64,000 nt of DNA from Brucella sp. BE17 (GCF_039545455.1 NZ_CP154468.1:1127501-1191500), one strand, 5' to 3'; positions 7,759 through 18,209 are shown, counted from the first letter of the stretch. The notes: a model not told the origin generated them from the sequence alone. A program made the numbers and translations.

Positions 7759-8994
7759 ATGGCTGTGAAGAAGTCAGTAGACCAGGCCGATATCCGTCCC
7801 TTCCCAAATGTCAGGACTGACCCAACGGGCAGTGTCACGGCACAGGACGTGCCATCGGCAGAGCGTCAGCAGCCTGAGGCGCTTCCTGAGGTAGAACCAC
7901 AGCTACCCCAGCCCGCACAACCATCCAAAGCAAGTGAAAAGAAGGGACCAGTTAGGCGCTTCGTTTTACCGGTACTGATTATTGCGGCAGTCGCAGCCGG
8001 ACTGTGGTATGGCTATCATTACTGGACGGTTGGCCGTTTCATGGTATCGACCGATGACGCCTATGTTCAGGGCGACATCGCCTCCATCGCGCCAAAGGTT
8101 ACGGGTTATATCGAAAATATTCCGGTTGTCGCCAACCAGTCGGTCAAGGCCAATGACGTGATCTTCCAACTTGATTCTGGCGACTACCGCATTGCGCTTG
8201 AAGAGGCGGAGGCGAAACTTGCGACCCAACAGGAAACGCTGAACCGTATCGTCGCACAGACAGTGGCAGCGCGCGCTACCCTGCGACAGGCCGAAGCGCA
8301 GAAGCAGGCCAGCACTGCGGTTCTGACCAATGCCCAGTCGACGCTCAGCCGTGTGCAGAAGCTGCATCAGACAAAATTCGTGGCGCAGTCCGATCTCGAC
8401 AACGCGCAATCCTCGCTCGATCAGGCTCGCGCCAATCTAGCAGGTTCGGAAGCACAGATTGCTTCGGCCAAGGCGAATATCGGCGTTCTCGATGCGCAAT
8501 ATAAGGAAGCTGACAGTTCCACCAGATCACTCGAACTTGCCCGTGACAAGGCTGCCCGTGACCTGTCGTTCACCACTTTGCGTGCACCCTTTGACGGCGT
8601 GATCGGCAACCTTGCTGGCAAAAAAGGCGACCTTGTATCCCCCGGACAGAAGATTGCAGCCCTCGTGCCGGTTAGCCAGCTCTATATTGATGCAAATTAC
8701 AAGGAAACTCAGCTGGCCTCGATCAAGGTTGGCGAGACAGCACATATCTATGTCGATGCGCTCAATGGCGAAAAATTCGAAGGCAAGGTGATATCCGTTG
8801 CCCCTGCATCAGGCGCGGTTTTCTCATTGCTTCCCCCGGAAAACGCCACGGGTAATTTTACAAAGGTTGTGCAGCGTGTTCCGGTGCGCATCGCCATCCC
8901 ACAGGAGGCTCTCGATTCCGGCAAGATCAGGGCTGGCCTTAGCGTTATCGTCGATATCGACACACGCACGGCACCCAAGGCACCCGCAGAGTAA
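7759..8994 (+). CDS. HlyD/EmrA-family membrane fusion protein of an efflux pump
   Basis: This 411-residue periplasmic adaptor has a 70-residue Pro/Glu-rich cytoplasmic start, one membrane anchor (VLPVLIIAAVAAGLWYGYHYW, about 77-97), a lipoyl/biotinyl half-motif VSTDDAYVQGDIASIAPKV, a long alpha-helical hairpin (about 155-265) and a beta-barrel with LRAPFDGVIGN. These are EmrA/HlyD features. It should link the MFS pump downstream to an outer-membrane channel. ATG 7759 is favoured by AGGAA eight bases upstream; the frame is open to GTG 7741. It lies 79 bp ahead of the pump gene under TetR control. Confidence 0.9.
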   Translation: MAVKKSVDQADIRPFPNVRTDPTGSVTAQDVPSAERQQPEALPEVEPQLPQPAQPSKASEKKGPVRRFVLPVLIIAAVAAGLWYGYHYWTVGRFMVSTDDAYVQGDIASIAPKVTGYIENIPVVANQSVKANDVIFQLDSGDYRIALEEAEAKLATQQETLNRIVAQTVAARATLRQAEAQKQASTAVLTNAQSTLSRVQKLHQTKFVAQSDLDNAQSSLDQARANLAGSEAQIASAKANIGVLDAQYKEADSSTRSLELARDKAARDLSFTTLRAPFDGVIGNLAGKKGDLVSPGQKIAALVPVSQLYIDANYKETQLASIKVGETAHIYVDALNGEKFEGKVISVAPASGAVFSLLPPENATGNFTKVVQRVPVRIAIPQEALDSGKIRAGLSVIVDIDTRTAPKAPAE

Positions 8995-9073
8995 GCAGCA
9001 TAATAAAATGAACAATGGCGCGGCTTGACATTTTCCCGCGCCGTTTCATCCATCGCTATCGGAGTGCGCCTTC

Positions 9074-10654
9074 ATGGCCGCAGACACGACAATGGGGCCT
9101 ACCGCTCCGGCAGATGAACGCATCGACCCCAAGAAAGCTATCGCATTTCTGGCGATGGTGTTCGGTATGTTCATGGCCATCCTCGACATCCAGATTGTGT
9201 CAGCCTCACTTGCCGAAATTCAGGCAGGCCTCAGTGCGAGTTCCGACGAAATATCTTGGGTGCAGACTTCCTATCTGATCGCTGAAGTGATCATGATCCC
9301 CCTCTCCGGCTTTCTGGGGCGGCTTTTATCGACGCGCGTACTTTTCACCCTTTCTGCGGCGGGCTTCACGCTTGCAAGCATATTGTGCGCGACCGCCACC
9401 AATATCGAGCAGATGATCGTCTACCGCGCCATCCAGGGTTTTATCGGTGGTGGCATGATCCCAAGCGTCTTTGCGGCAGCTTTCACTATTTTTCCGCCCT
9501 CAAAGCGCTCCATCGTCTCGCCAATGATAGGGCTTGTTGCAACACTTGCCCCGACAATTGGACCGACTATTGGCGGCTATCTCAGTCATGCTTTTTCCTG
9601 GCACTGGCTATTTCTTGTCAACGTTGGCCCCGGCATTTTGGTGAGTATCGCCGCATGGAACCTCATTGATTTCGACGAGGGTGACAGCTCGCTTTTAAGC
9701 AAGTTCGACTGGTGGGGTCTTATCGGCATGGCCGCCTTCCTTGGTTCCATGGAATATGTGCTTGAAGAAGGCCCGCGCAATGACTGGCTACAGGATGAGG
9801 CCATACTTATCCTTTCCATCCTGATGACGATTGGCGGCATCATGTTCTTCTACCGCGCCTTTACCGCAGAGCAGCCCATCGTGGATTTGCGCGCCTTCAA
9901 AAACGTCAACTTCGCTTTTGGCTCGCTGTTCTCCTTCGTCATGGGCGTCGGCCTTTATGGCCTGACCTACCTTTATCCGCTCTATCTTGGCAGCATTCGC
10001 GGTTATGATGCGCTGATGATCGGTGAAGCACTGTTTGTCAGCGGGCTTGCCATGTTCTTTACCGCTCCGGTCGCAGGCTTTCTGTCCAACAGATTGGATC
10101 CGCGCATCATGATGATGATCGGCTTTCTTGGCTTTGCCGCCGGCACATGGATGGTGACGGGCCTTACAGCCGACTGGGACTTCAATGAATTGCTGCTTCC
10201 ACAAATCCTGCGCGGCTGTTCGCTGATGCTGTGCATGGTGCCAATCAACAATCTGGCACTTGGAACGCTGCCTCCGGCGTTGATGAAAAATGCGTCAGGC
10301 CTCTTCAACCTGACGCGCAATCTGGGCGGCGCGGTGGGTCTTGCTGTCATCAATACCATTCTGACGCGCCGCACGGACATGCATTACGACCGGCTGGCCG
10401 AACATGTGCGGTGGGGCAATAGCGAGGCGGAGAATATGCTTGCTAATCTGACGGCGAAATACAACGCTGCAGGCCTAGACGGTGCGAAAATTGCCATCTC
10501 GAAAATGGCGGGCATGGTCCGCCAGCAGGCCACACTGATGTCGTTTATCGACGTCTTTTTTATCCTGACATTGATGTTCTGCTCGCTTGCCGTTTGCGCA
10601 ATTCTTTTACGCAAGCCTAAGCAGACTGCAGGTGGCGGCGGAGGCGGTCATTAA
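9074..10654 (+). CDS. DHA2-family MFS drug efflux pump (EmrB/QacA type)
   Basis: This 526-residue inner-membrane protein has about 14 hydrophobic segments. The first carries the EmrB motif MVFGMFMAILDIQIVSASL, followed by SSDEISWVQTSYLIAEVIMIPLSG and YRAIQGFIGGGMIPSVFAAAF (motif C region). It ends in a Gly-rich tail. The proton-driven EmrB partner of an EmrA adaptor exports hydrophobic drugs or uncouplers. It follows the adaptor gene and shares its promoter region with the TetR regulator. The substrate is not predictable. Confidence 0.92.
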   Translation: MAADTTMGPTAPADERIDPKKAIAFLAMVFGMFMAILDIQIVSASLAEIQAGLSASSDEISWVQTSYLIAEVIMIPLSGFLGRLLSTRVLFTLSAAGFTLASILCATATNIEQMIVYRAIQGFIGGGMIPSVFAAAFTIFPPSKRSIVSPMIGLVATLAPTIGPTIGGYLSHAFSWHWLFLVNVGPGILVSIAAWNLIDFDEGDSSLLSKFDWWGLIGMAAFLGSMEYVLEEGPRNDWLQDEAILILSILMTIGGIMFFYRAFTAEQPIVDLRAFKNVNFAFGSLFSFVMGVGLYGLTYLYPLYLGSIRGYDALMIGEALFVSGLAMFFTAPVAGFLSNRLDPRIMMMIGFLGFAAGTWMVTGLTADWDFNELLLPQILRGCSLMLCMVPINNLALGTLPPALMKNASGLFNLTRNLGGAVGLAVINTILTRRTDMHYDRLAEHVRWGNSEAENMLANLTAKYNAAGLDGAKIAISKMAGMVRQQATLMSFIDVFFILTLMFCSLAVCAILLRKPKQTAGGGGGGH

Positions 10655-10679
10655 GGATACAGCCTCTTCCAATCATGAC

Positions 10680-10706
10680 AACCGCACGCCCGGTTTTATA
10701 TTTTTT
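10680..10706 (+). terminator. Probable terminator of the efflux operon
   Basis: AACCG arms around a six-base loop are followed by TTTATATTTTTT. The stem is short but the T-rich tail is typical of intrinsic termination. It lies 25 bp after the MFS stop. Confidence 0.45.
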
Positions 10707-10801
10707 GTCATAAACATACGTCTCCTTTTCAAAGGTGAATTGCTAAGTCCCTGAAAACGTGGTTCACTTTTCATCAATGGCGATTTATGACAGACACGGG
10801 G

Positions 10802-10819
10802 CTGTCATCCAGCCGTCAT
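10802..10819 (+). promoter_or_regulatory. Pho box (PhoB operator) upstream of the ABC transporter operon
   Basis: CTGTCAT-CCAG-CCGTCAT is two 7-bp direct repeats separated by 4 bp, the arrangement of a PhoB half-box pair (consensus CTGTCAT-N4-CTGTCAT). A further inverted copy (ATGACAG) lies about 15 bp upstream. It is 75 bp before the binding-protein start. This predicts induction of the operon under phosphate limitation. Confidence 0.7.
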
Positions 10820-10893
10820 ATGGGGCGAGTAACGGAGAGCGGAGCTTCAGGAAAATCCCGGAGCTGCCGTGGGGTCTAACAGGGAGTCAACCA

Positions 10894-11997
10894 ATGCTAA
10901 GCCATACAGCACGTTTGCTGTCACTTTCGACGGCTATCGCCGTTGCCGGAGTTTCTATTGCTGCCGCCGAGCCGTCAGCCGAACTGATCGCCGCTGCAAA
11001 AGCGGAAGGTCAGTTGACCACCATCGCCCTTCCGCATGACTGGTGTGGCTATGGCACGATTATCCAGAGCTTCAAGGATAAATACGGCCTCAAGGTCAAT
11101 GAACTCAATCCCGATGCGGGTTCGGGCGATGAAATTGAAGCCATCAAGGCCAACAAGAACAACAAGGGCCCGCAAGCGCCTGACGTGATCGATGTCGGCT
11201 TTGCTTTCGGCACCTCTGCCAAGAAAGACGGCCTCACTCAGGCTTACAAGGTCGCGACATGGGACGAAATTCCCGACAGCGCCAAGGACCCTGAAGGCCA
11301 CTGGTACGGCGATTATTACGGTGTGCTGGGCTTTGAAGTGAACACGGACATCGTCAAGGACGTGCCGCAGGACTGGGAAGATCTTCTGAAAAGCGATTAC
11401 GCCAATTCGGTAGCCCTCGCTGGTGATCCACGCGTTTCCGCACAAGCCATTCTCGGTGTTCACGCAGCCGGTATCGCCCGTGGCGGTCAACCTGGTGCCG
11501 AAGCCGGCAAGAAGGGCCTTGAGTTCTACAAGGAACTGAACGCCAACGGCAATTTCGTTCCGGTTATCGGCAAGGCGGCTTCGCTGGCACAGGGGTCAAC
11601 CCCGATCGTCATTCGCTGGGATTACAACGCACTCGCCGACCGTGATACGCTGAAAGGCAACCCGGAAATCGAGACCGTCATTCCAAAATCAGGCGTTGTT
11701 GCAGGTGTGTATGTTCAGGCGATCAGCGCCTATGCACCGCACCCCAACGCGGCCAAGCTCTGGATGGAACACATCTATTCCGATGAAGGCCAGCTTGCCT
11801 ACCTGAAGGGCTATTGCCACCCGATTCGCTTTAACGCAATGGCCAAGGCTGGCAAAATACCGCAGGAACTACTGGACAAACTGCCGCCCGCAGACGCCTA
11901 TGAAAAGGCCATCTTCCCGACAATCGAACAGATTGAAACAGCGCAGGAAGAAATCACCAAGAACTGGGATAGCGTCGTCGGCGCAAACGTCCAGTAA
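10894..11997 (+). CDS. ABC transporter periplasmic binding protein (AfuA/phosphonate-type, COG1840)
   Basis: This 367-residue protein starts with a signal peptide (cleaved near AAAEPSAE) and has the fold of Fe(III)/organophosphate-type binding proteins of COG1840 (AKAEGQLTTIALPHDWCGYG, then a DVIDVGFAFG hinge). The family includes iron binders, the hexose-phosphate binder AfuA, a pyridoxal-phosphate binder and 2-aminoethylphosphonate binders. No Tyr-Tyr iron signature is obvious. The Pho box upstream and the kinase downstream favour a phosphorylated organic substrate. ATG 10894 is preceded by AGGGAG. It heads an operon with two permeases and an ATPase. Confidence 0.85.
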   Translation: MLSHTARLLSLSTAIAVAGVSIAAAEPSAELIAAAKAEGQLTTIALPHDWCGYGTIIQSFKDKYGLKVNELNPDAGSGDEIEAIKANKNNKGPQAPDVIDVGFAFGTSAKKDGLTQAYKVATWDEIPDSAKDPEGHWYGDYYGVLGFEVNTDIVKDVPQDWEDLLKSDYANSVALAGDPRVSAQAILGVHAAGIARGGQPGAEAGKKGLEFYKELNANGNFVPVIGKAASLAQGSTPIVIRWDYNALADRDTLKGNPEIETVIPKSGVVAGVYVQAISAYAPHPNAAKLWMEHIYSDEGQLAYLKGYCHPIRFNAMAKAGKIPQELLDKLPPADAYEKAIFPTIEQIETAQEEITKNWDSVVGANVQ

Positions 11998-12140
11998 CGG
12001 ATTTTCTCTCCGACCAATGATCTGCGGCGATCCATCGGGGCCGCCGCAGCTTTCCAAAGCCGTCTTTTCGTTTCATTTCGAAGCTGATTGTGCACAAAAA
12101 CGGGTGGCATCGTGTGGACGGTGCTTTAAAGAAGGAACGC

Positions 12141-13064
12141 ATGAGCTCCACAGCCGATACAGCCGTAACTCTCGATGACGGGAGTGCCGATCAGGGCCGC
12201 CCCAAACAAAAGCGCAAGCGTCAATTGCCGTTGGCTTGGGTTGGCGTTGCACCTTTTTTCCTGTTTGCCATTCTCTTTCTGCTCTGGCCGACAATGTATC
12301 TCGTCGTTGGTGCTTTTCAGGACCCGGCAGGGAATTTCACATTTCAGAATATTAAGGACCTGTTCCAGCCGCAAATTCTCAGCGCCTACTGGGTTTCGAT
12401 AAAGGTCAGCCTTGCATCGGCTATTGGCGGTGCAATCATCGGTTTTTTCCTTGCCTGGGCCGTGGTACTCGGCAATCTGCCGCGTGTCTTGCGCCCAACC
12501 GTGCTGACCTTTTCAGGCGTCGCATCCAACTTTGCCGGTGTCCCACTTGCCTTCGCCTTTCTCGCAACACTCGGACGCACGGGCTTCGTCACCATCCTGC
12601 TGCGCGAATGGTTCGGCTTTAATCTTTATGGAACAGGCTTCAACCTGTTAAGCTTTTTCGGCCTGACGCTGACCTATCTCTTCTTCCAGATCCCACTGAT
12701 GGTGCTTATCCTCACGCCCGCACTTGATGGCCTGAAAAAAGAATGGCGCGAGGCATCCTCCATTCTGGGCGCAAGCAGCTTTCAATATTGGCGCATGGTG
12801 GCTTTTCCGATTCTGTGGCCAAGCCTGCTCGGCACGACACTGCTGCTTTTCGCCAACGCTTTTGGGGCTATTGCAACCGCGTATGCGCTGACCGGTTCAT
12901 CGCTCAATATTGTACCGATCCTGCTTTATGCGCAGATCCGCGGCGATGTACTGCATAATCAAAATCTTGGCTATGCGCTTGCGCTCGGCATGATCGTGAT
13001 CACCGGCGTATCGAACCTCATCTATATCTGGCTGCGCATGCGCGCCGAAAGGTGGCAGCGATGA
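12141..13064 (+). CDS. ABC transporter permease subunit 1
   Basis: This 307-residue inner-membrane protein has a charged cytoplasmic start and about six membrane segments. The segment PALDGLKKEWREASSILGAS contains the EAA loop that contacts the ATPase. It belongs to the binding-protein-dependent permease family used for spermidine, phosphonate and iron importers. ATG 12141 follows GAAGGA by five bases; an upstream in-frame ATG at 12090 is less likely. It overlaps the next permease by the ATGA pattern, so the two are translationally coupled. Confidence 0.88.
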   Translation: MSSTADTAVTLDDGSADQGRPKQKRKRQLPLAWVGVAPFFLFAILFLLWPTMYLVVGAFQDPAGNFTFQNIKDLFQPQILSAYWVSIKVSLASAIGGAIIGFFLAWAVVLGNLPRVLRPTVLTFSGVASNFAGVPLAFAFLATLGRTGFVTILLREWFGFNLYGTGFNLLSFFGLTLTYLFFQIPLMVLILTPALDGLKKEWREASSILGASSFQYWRMVAFPILWPSLLGTTLLLFANAFGAIATAYALTGSSLNIVPILLYAQIRGDVLHNQNLGYALALGMIVITGVSNLIYIWLRMRAERWQR

Positions 13065-13858
13065 AAGGCTCAGCAACGCAGAAAATCGGTGCCTGGATCG
13101 CGTTTGTCATCGGTGCAGTCTATTTCCTTGTGCCACTGATCGGCACATTTGAATTTTCGCTTCGCATGCGCCGCGGTGAATATTCCTTCGACGCCTATCG
13201 CGTCGTCTTTTCTGATCCGAATTTTCAGGCAACCTTTGGCTATTCCATCCTGCTTGGGCTATTTACCATCGTTTTCGGTGTGCTGCTGGTGGTGCCCACC
13301 GCCTATTGGGTACGCCTGCGTCTGCCGCAATTGAGACCAGTAATGGAATTCATCACGCTGATGCCGCTGGTCATTCCAGCGATCGTTATCGTGTTCGGCT
13401 ATTTGCGCATCTATAACTCATCGTCGTGGCTGCCGTTCACATCCTCGACGCGGGCCACAGACCTGCTACTGATGTTCGGCTATATGACGCTGTCGCTGCC
13501 TTACATGTATCGCGCCGTCGACACCGCCATGCGCACAATCGACGTCAACACCTTGACCGAGGCCGCCCAAAGCCTCGGCGCTGGCTGGGGCCGCATCCTG
13601 TTTCGGATCATCTTCCCCAATGTGATTTCAGGTGTGATGAGTGGGGCCTTCATCACGTTTGCAATCGTGATCGGCGAGTTCACGCTGGCCTCGCTTTTAA
13701 ACCGTCCCGCCTTCGGGCCGTATCTGCAACTCGTGGGCGCCAACCGCGCTTATGAGCCCTCGGCGCTTGCGATCATTTCGTTCGGCATTACATGGTTTGC
13801 CATCATCATGCTGCAACTCGTCTCGCGCTTCAATAAATTCAAGACAAACGCCGGGTAA
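13061..13858 (+). CDS. ABC transporter permease subunit 2
   Basis: This 265-residue protein has about six membrane segments and the EAA loop TLTEAAQSLGAGWGRILFRII. It pairs with the preceding permease to form the channel. The ATG at 13061 overlaps the stop of permease 1 (ATGA); a GTG at 13052 in the same frame is an alternative start. The ATPase gene begins 5 bp after its stop. Confidence 0.88.
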   Translation: MKGSATQKIGAWIAFVIGAVYFLVPLIGTFEFSLRMRRGEYSFDAYRVVFSDPNFQATFGYSILLGLFTIVFGVLLVVPTAYWVRLRLPQLRPVMEFITLMPLVIPAIVIVFGYLRIYNSSSWLPFTSSTRATDLLLMFGYMTLSLPYMYRAVDTAMRTIDVNTLTEAAQSLGAGWGRILFRIIFPNVISGVMSGAFITFAIVIGEFTLASLLNRPAFGPYLQLVGANRAYEPSALAIISFGITWFAIIMLQLVSRFNKFKTNAG

Positions 13859-13863
13859 CATGC

Positions 13864-14925
<1,062 letters not shown>

Positions 14926-15000
14926 GCCCCCATCGTACGAAACCGCTACGTGTTTACGTCGGAAATGATCTATAAGTTGGTCTTAAGGTGACGAGTCGTT

Positions 15001-15303
15001 TTGCAAGGCATGGTGTCGATGGCTGAACGCCGAGAGGCAGAACCGGATAAGAACAAGAGCGAGCTGGAACGTGCGACTGAATCACGGCGCATTCTGGAGC
15101 GCCTTGAACAAAGTGGTGCCGACAGCATGGTACGGCGCGGCCTTACGCGCACAGCCAGCCATTTTGCGGCTGACGACGCTCCGGAAAATGACCATATCGA
15201 AGTCTGGGCCACTCGCATTGGGCGATTTATCGGCCTTCTCATCACGCTGGCAATCATCGGCTGGCTTCTTCTCTATCTCCTGTCAAATCGGCTGCATTCA
15301 TGA
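15001..15303 (+). CDS. Small single-pass membrane protein of unknown function
   Basis: This 100-residue protein has a charged N-terminal two thirds rich in Glu, Arg and Lys and one C-terminal membrane segment (FIGLLITLAIIGWLLLYLLS). I do not recognise a family. The TTG at 15001 lies 10 bases after AAGGTG; ATG 15010 and ATG 15019 are alternative starts. Its stop overlaps the start of the kinase gene by ATGA, so it is translated together with the kinase and may be part of the transport-kinase unit. Confidence 0.6.
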   Translation: MQGMVSMAERREAEPDKNKSELERATESRRILERLEQSGADSMVRRGLTRTASHFAADDAPENDHIEVWATRIGRFIGLLITLAIIGWLLLYLLSNRLHS

Positions 15304-16184
15304 CAAATTCCATGCCTTCCGACAAAACCACCGTCATCGTTATTTCCAGCCATGTCGTACGCGGTTCGGTCGGAAACCGCGCTGTCGTGTTCGCACTGGA
15401 AAGCCTCGGTTTTCCAGTTTGGGCTGTGCCGACAATTGTTTTGCCCTGGCATCCGGGCCACGGACCGGCGGGACGCATTGTTGCTCCGGCTGAAGAATTC
15501 GAACAGCTGATGCAGGACCTGTTGCGCGCACCATGGCTTGGTGAGATCGGTGCGATCATCTCCGGCTATTTCGGCGACCCCGCACAGGTTTCCTCTGTCG
15601 CAAGTTTTGTTAAGGCAGTGAAGGAAAAACATCCGGACGTGACCTATTTCTGCGATCCGGTGATCGGCGATGAAGGCGGCCTCTATGTATCTGAAGCGAT
15701 TGCGACGGGTATCCGGGATACGCTTCTCCCACTCGCCGATATTGCAGCACCCAACCGTTTCGAGCTTGCCTGGCTCACGGGTGTGCCCCTTGAAGACAAT
15801 AACGCCTTGATGGAAGCGGCCCTTGGCACGGGACCTGCAACCATGCTGATCACATCCGCCTACCCGATGATGGCGGGCAGCATTGGCAATATATTGCTGA
15901 CGCCGACAACGGCACTGATGGCCGAGCATCGCCGTGTGGACGGACCAACCAACGGGCTTGGAGATCTCACCTCAGCCGTGTTTCTCGCCCGCCGCCTTTC
16001 TGGTCTTTCAGAAGAAAAGATACTCCAGGGCACAACTGCGGCTGTATTTGAAATTCTTGCCCGAACCGCCAAGCGTGGCGCGGACGAATTGATGCTTGAG
16101 GCCGACGCCTCAAGCCTTGCGACACCAATGGCGATGGTGCAGACACGGCGGCTGGTGCATCCGACCAAGGGGTTGCGCGCATAG
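15300..16184 (+). CDS. pdxY: Pyridoxal kinase-like protein (PdxY type)
   Basis: This 294-residue ribokinase-fold protein resembles PdxK/PdxY. The start VIVISSHVVRGSVGNRAVV matches the family's substrate loop, CDPVIGDEGGLYV matches the conserved CDPVMGD segment, and GPTNGLGDLTSA carries the catalytic Asp and anion hole (E. coli PdxY has GVGDVTSG, as I recall). The enzyme would phosphorylate pyridoxal or a related vitamer in the cytoplasm. Its coupling to the small membrane protein and its place behind a Pho-box ABC importer suggest salvage of an imported vitamer. Specificity is inferred. Confidence 0.8.
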   Translation: MTNSMPSDKTTVIVISSHVVRGSVGNRAVVFALESLGFPVWAVPTIVLPWHPGHGPAGRIVAPAEEFEQLMQDLLRAPWLGEIGAIISGYFGDPAQVSSVASFVKAVKEKHPDVTYFCDPVIGDEGGLYVSEAIATGIRDTLLPLADIAAPNRFELAWLTGVPLEDNNALMEAALGTGPATMLITSAYPMMAGSIGNILLTPTTALMAEHRRVDGPTNGLGDLTSAVFLARRLSGLSEEKILQGTTAAVFEILARTAKRGADELMLEADASSLATPMAMVQTRRLVHPTKGLRA

Positions 16185-16228
16185 CACCTTCACACCCCAA
16201 CACGTTATACAAACATCCGGAGGCACGC

Positions 16229-16555
16229 ATGCATCTGAAACAGCGGGCGGGTTTGGCCTCCCTTTTATGCGTGATTACAGTCGCTTCCGGTTGCAACGGC
16301 ACAATGATGCAAGAAAATGTCGCGGTCTCCAAAACGCTCGGAACACGCCAGTGCGAGCAAGGCCAGGGCGACGCGCTTGAAAAGCTCAGCGATGCGCTTA
16401 CGCAGGCAGGCGTGAAGGTTCTCTCAAAAAAACAGGGGCACGACGGTAAAAGCCATATTAGCGTTTGTGGTGCACCCGACGGTCGTACAGGCATCTTTTC
16501 CATTCCCGCTGCACAGGTCGGAAAGGCTGAGAGTGTTGGCTTTACCCGCCTTTGA
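16229..16555 (+). CDS. Small putative lipoprotein
   Basis: This 108-residue protein has a short signal sequence ending in VASGCN, a plausible lipobox with Cys at about residue 22, so it is probably an outer- or inner-membrane lipoprotein. The mature part has two further Cys and no recognised domain. CCGGAGG five bases upstream of the ATG supports the start. It stands alone between the kinase and carbonic anhydrase genes. Function unknown. Confidence 0.6.
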   Translation: MHLKQRAGLASLLCVITVASGCNGTMMQENVAVSKTLGTRQCEQGQGDALEKLSDALTQAGVKVLSKKQGHDGKSHISVCGAPDGRTGIFSIPAAQVGKAESVGFTRL

Positions 16556-16630
16556 TAGCCAGCGCGCCAAGATAACAATCGGCGTAGTTTTTCGATTGCC
16601 CCCAATTTCCGATCAGGATATTTAGGCGCT

Positions 16631-17296
16631 ATGGTAGATCTTCCAGAAACACTTTTAAACGGCTATCGCTCCTTCATGGGCGAGCATTACAGCCACGAAA
16701 CCAGGCGGTATCGCGAGCTCGCTGACAAGGGGCAATCTCCTCAGACGCTGGTGATCGCCTGCTGCGATTCGCGTGCGGCGCCTGAAACCATATTCAACGC
16801 CGCGCCGGGCGAGATTTTCGTCTTGCGCAACGTTGCAAACCTTATTCCGCCCTTTGAGCCGGATGGTGAATATCATGCGGCCTCCGCTGCAATCGAATTT
16901 GCCGTACAGAGCCTCAAGGTCAAGCATATCGTCGTCATGGGCCATGGGCGTTGCGGCGGCATCAAAGCGGCTCTCGACACCGAAAGTAATCCGCTCTCAT
17001 CCAGCGACTTCATCGGCAAATGGATGAGCCTGATTGCACCTGCGGCGGAGACCATCGGCGGTAATGCACTGATGACGTCCGGTGAGCGGCAGACGGCGCT
17101 TGAGCGTATTTCTATCCGCTACTCCATCAACAATCTGCGCACCTTTCCTTTTGTCGATGCTATGGAGAAAAAGGGAAAGCTGTCGCTACATGGCGCATGG
17201 TTCGACATTTCCAGCGGCGAACTATGGGTGATGGATCACCAGAGCGGAGATTTCAACCGCCCGGAAATCGGCCAGGAACCCGCACAGGCAAGCTGA
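16631..17296 (+). CDS. Beta-class carbonic anhydrase
   Basis: This 221-residue enzyme interconverts CO2 and bicarbonate. The zinc ligands are visible as Cys45 in CCDSR, His105 and Cys108 in GHGRCGG, and the Asp46-Arg48 dyad is intact. The family length is about 200-230 residues. Cytoplasmic beta carbonic anhydrases supply bicarbonate for carboxylases in ambient air. It is a single-gene unit ending at a strong terminator shared with the convergent transglycosylase gene. Confidence 0.93.
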   Translation: MVDLPETLLNGYRSFMGEHYSHETRRYRELADKGQSPQTLVIACCDSRAAPETIFNAAPGEIFVLRNVANLIPPFEPDGEYHAASAAIEFAVQSLKVKHIVVMGHGRCGGIKAALDTESNPLSSSDFIGKWMSLIAPAAETIGGNALMTSGERQTALERISIRYSINNLRTFPFVDAMEKKGKLSLHGAWFDISSGELWVMDHQSGDFNRPEIGQEPAQAS

Positions 17297-17334
17297 TGCC
17301 TGACCATCTTTTTAAACACAGGTTCCAACATTAA

Positions 17335-17360
17335 AAAACCCGGCTGAAGCCGGGTTTTTT
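17335..17360. terminator. Bidirectional intrinsic terminator
   Basis: AAAACCCGGCT-GA-AGCCGGGTTTTTT is a perfect hairpin with an A-run before and a T-run after, so it works on both strands. It serves the carbonic anhydrase gene and the convergent transglycosylase gene. Confidence 0.9.
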
Positions 17361-17384
17361 ATCTATTGTGGAAAAAGGTGCTGA

Positions 17385-18209
17385 TCAGTTTCCGTCAATC
17401 GCCTTGCCCATGACGGCAATAGCGCGCTGATAAACCTGTGCAGCGTTCCATCCCTGAATTGCGCCATAATTGGCTTCACCAGGCTGGTAGCCCGCCCCAC
17501 GACGCCAGCCGTGGCCAACCAAGAAGTTGGCGGTTGAATAAAGCGCATCGGCTTTCGAGCGGACCATATCAATATGACCGCTGCCATCGCCATCTACACC
17601 GTATTTGAGTACATTTGCCGGTAGGAACTGGGTCTGGCCTATTTCACCATGCATCGCACCAACAGCATTGGGGGCGAGATCCTGACGGTCGATGAGCTTG
17701 AGCGCCGCATATAGCTGGGTGGTGAAAAAGTCGCTGCGGCGGCAATCATAGGCGAGTGTCGCGACCGCCGAAAGCGTGTGCTGCTTGCCGAGATAAGCAC
17801 CAAAGCCGGTTTCCATACCCCAAATGGCGATCAGCGGACCGGCAGGCACGCCATAGCGCTTTTCAATATTGGCAAAGAGAGCAGCATTTTGCTTCTTCAT
17901 CGCACGACCGCGCTGGATAATGGTATTGGCACCACGTTTCTGCATGAACTGCTCAAAGGTAAGCTTGAAGCTTTTCTGATTACGGTCGGCATTGATGGTG
18001 GCCTGAGCATATTTGGTATTGCTCAGTGCATTGATCCCACGATTGCCGATACCGCGGCCGGGCGCTTCCTTGAGCGTCTGTTGCAGCCATGCATTGTAGC
18101 CGGTGGCATTGTTGCCGCATTGCGCAGCTTCGGCCGCATGAATGCCCGCAAACATGCCGGCCGCAAGAACTGTCGCCGTCCAAATGCGGCCCTTAGCAGT
18201 CAACGCCAT
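17385..18209 (-). CDS. Lytic murein transglycosylase (MltB-like, SLT_2 domain)
   Basis: This 274-residue protein has a signal peptide ending near AAEAA and an SLT_2 (MltB-type) domain. The catalytic Glu is Glu133 in WGMETGFGAYLG. GEIGQTQFLPANVLKYGVDGDG is the typical second motif. The enzyme cleaves peptidoglycan between MurNAc and GlcNAc in the periplasm, leaving 1,6-anhydro ends. No lipobox is evident, so it is probably soluble. No C-terminal peptidoglycan-binding domain is present, making it shorter than many rhizobial relatives. Confidence 0.9.
   Translation of the reverse strand: MALTAKGRIWTATVLAAGMFAGIHAAEAAQCGNNATGYNAWLQQTLKEAPGRGIGNRGINALSNTKYAQATINADRNQKSFKLTFEQFMQKRGANTIIQRGRAMKKQNAALFANIEKRYGVPAGPLIAIWGMETGFGAYLGKQHTLSAVATLAYDCRRSDFFTTQLYAALKLIDRQDLAPNAVGAMHGEIGQTQFLPANVLKYGVDGDGSGHIDMVRSKADALYSTANFLVGHGWRRGAGYQPGEANYGAIQGWNAAQVYQRAIAVMGKAIDGN

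Noticed and set aside
14946..14960. TACGTGTTTACGTCG, similar to the MerR-like site at 23,291
   Set aside because: Less symmetric and in the middle of a likely operon; probably chance.
15940..15975. GLGD in the PdxY-like kinase, first taken as a damaged GTGD motif
   Set aside because: PdxY proteins vary at the second position (GVGD in E. coli as I recall) and the catalytic Asp is kept.
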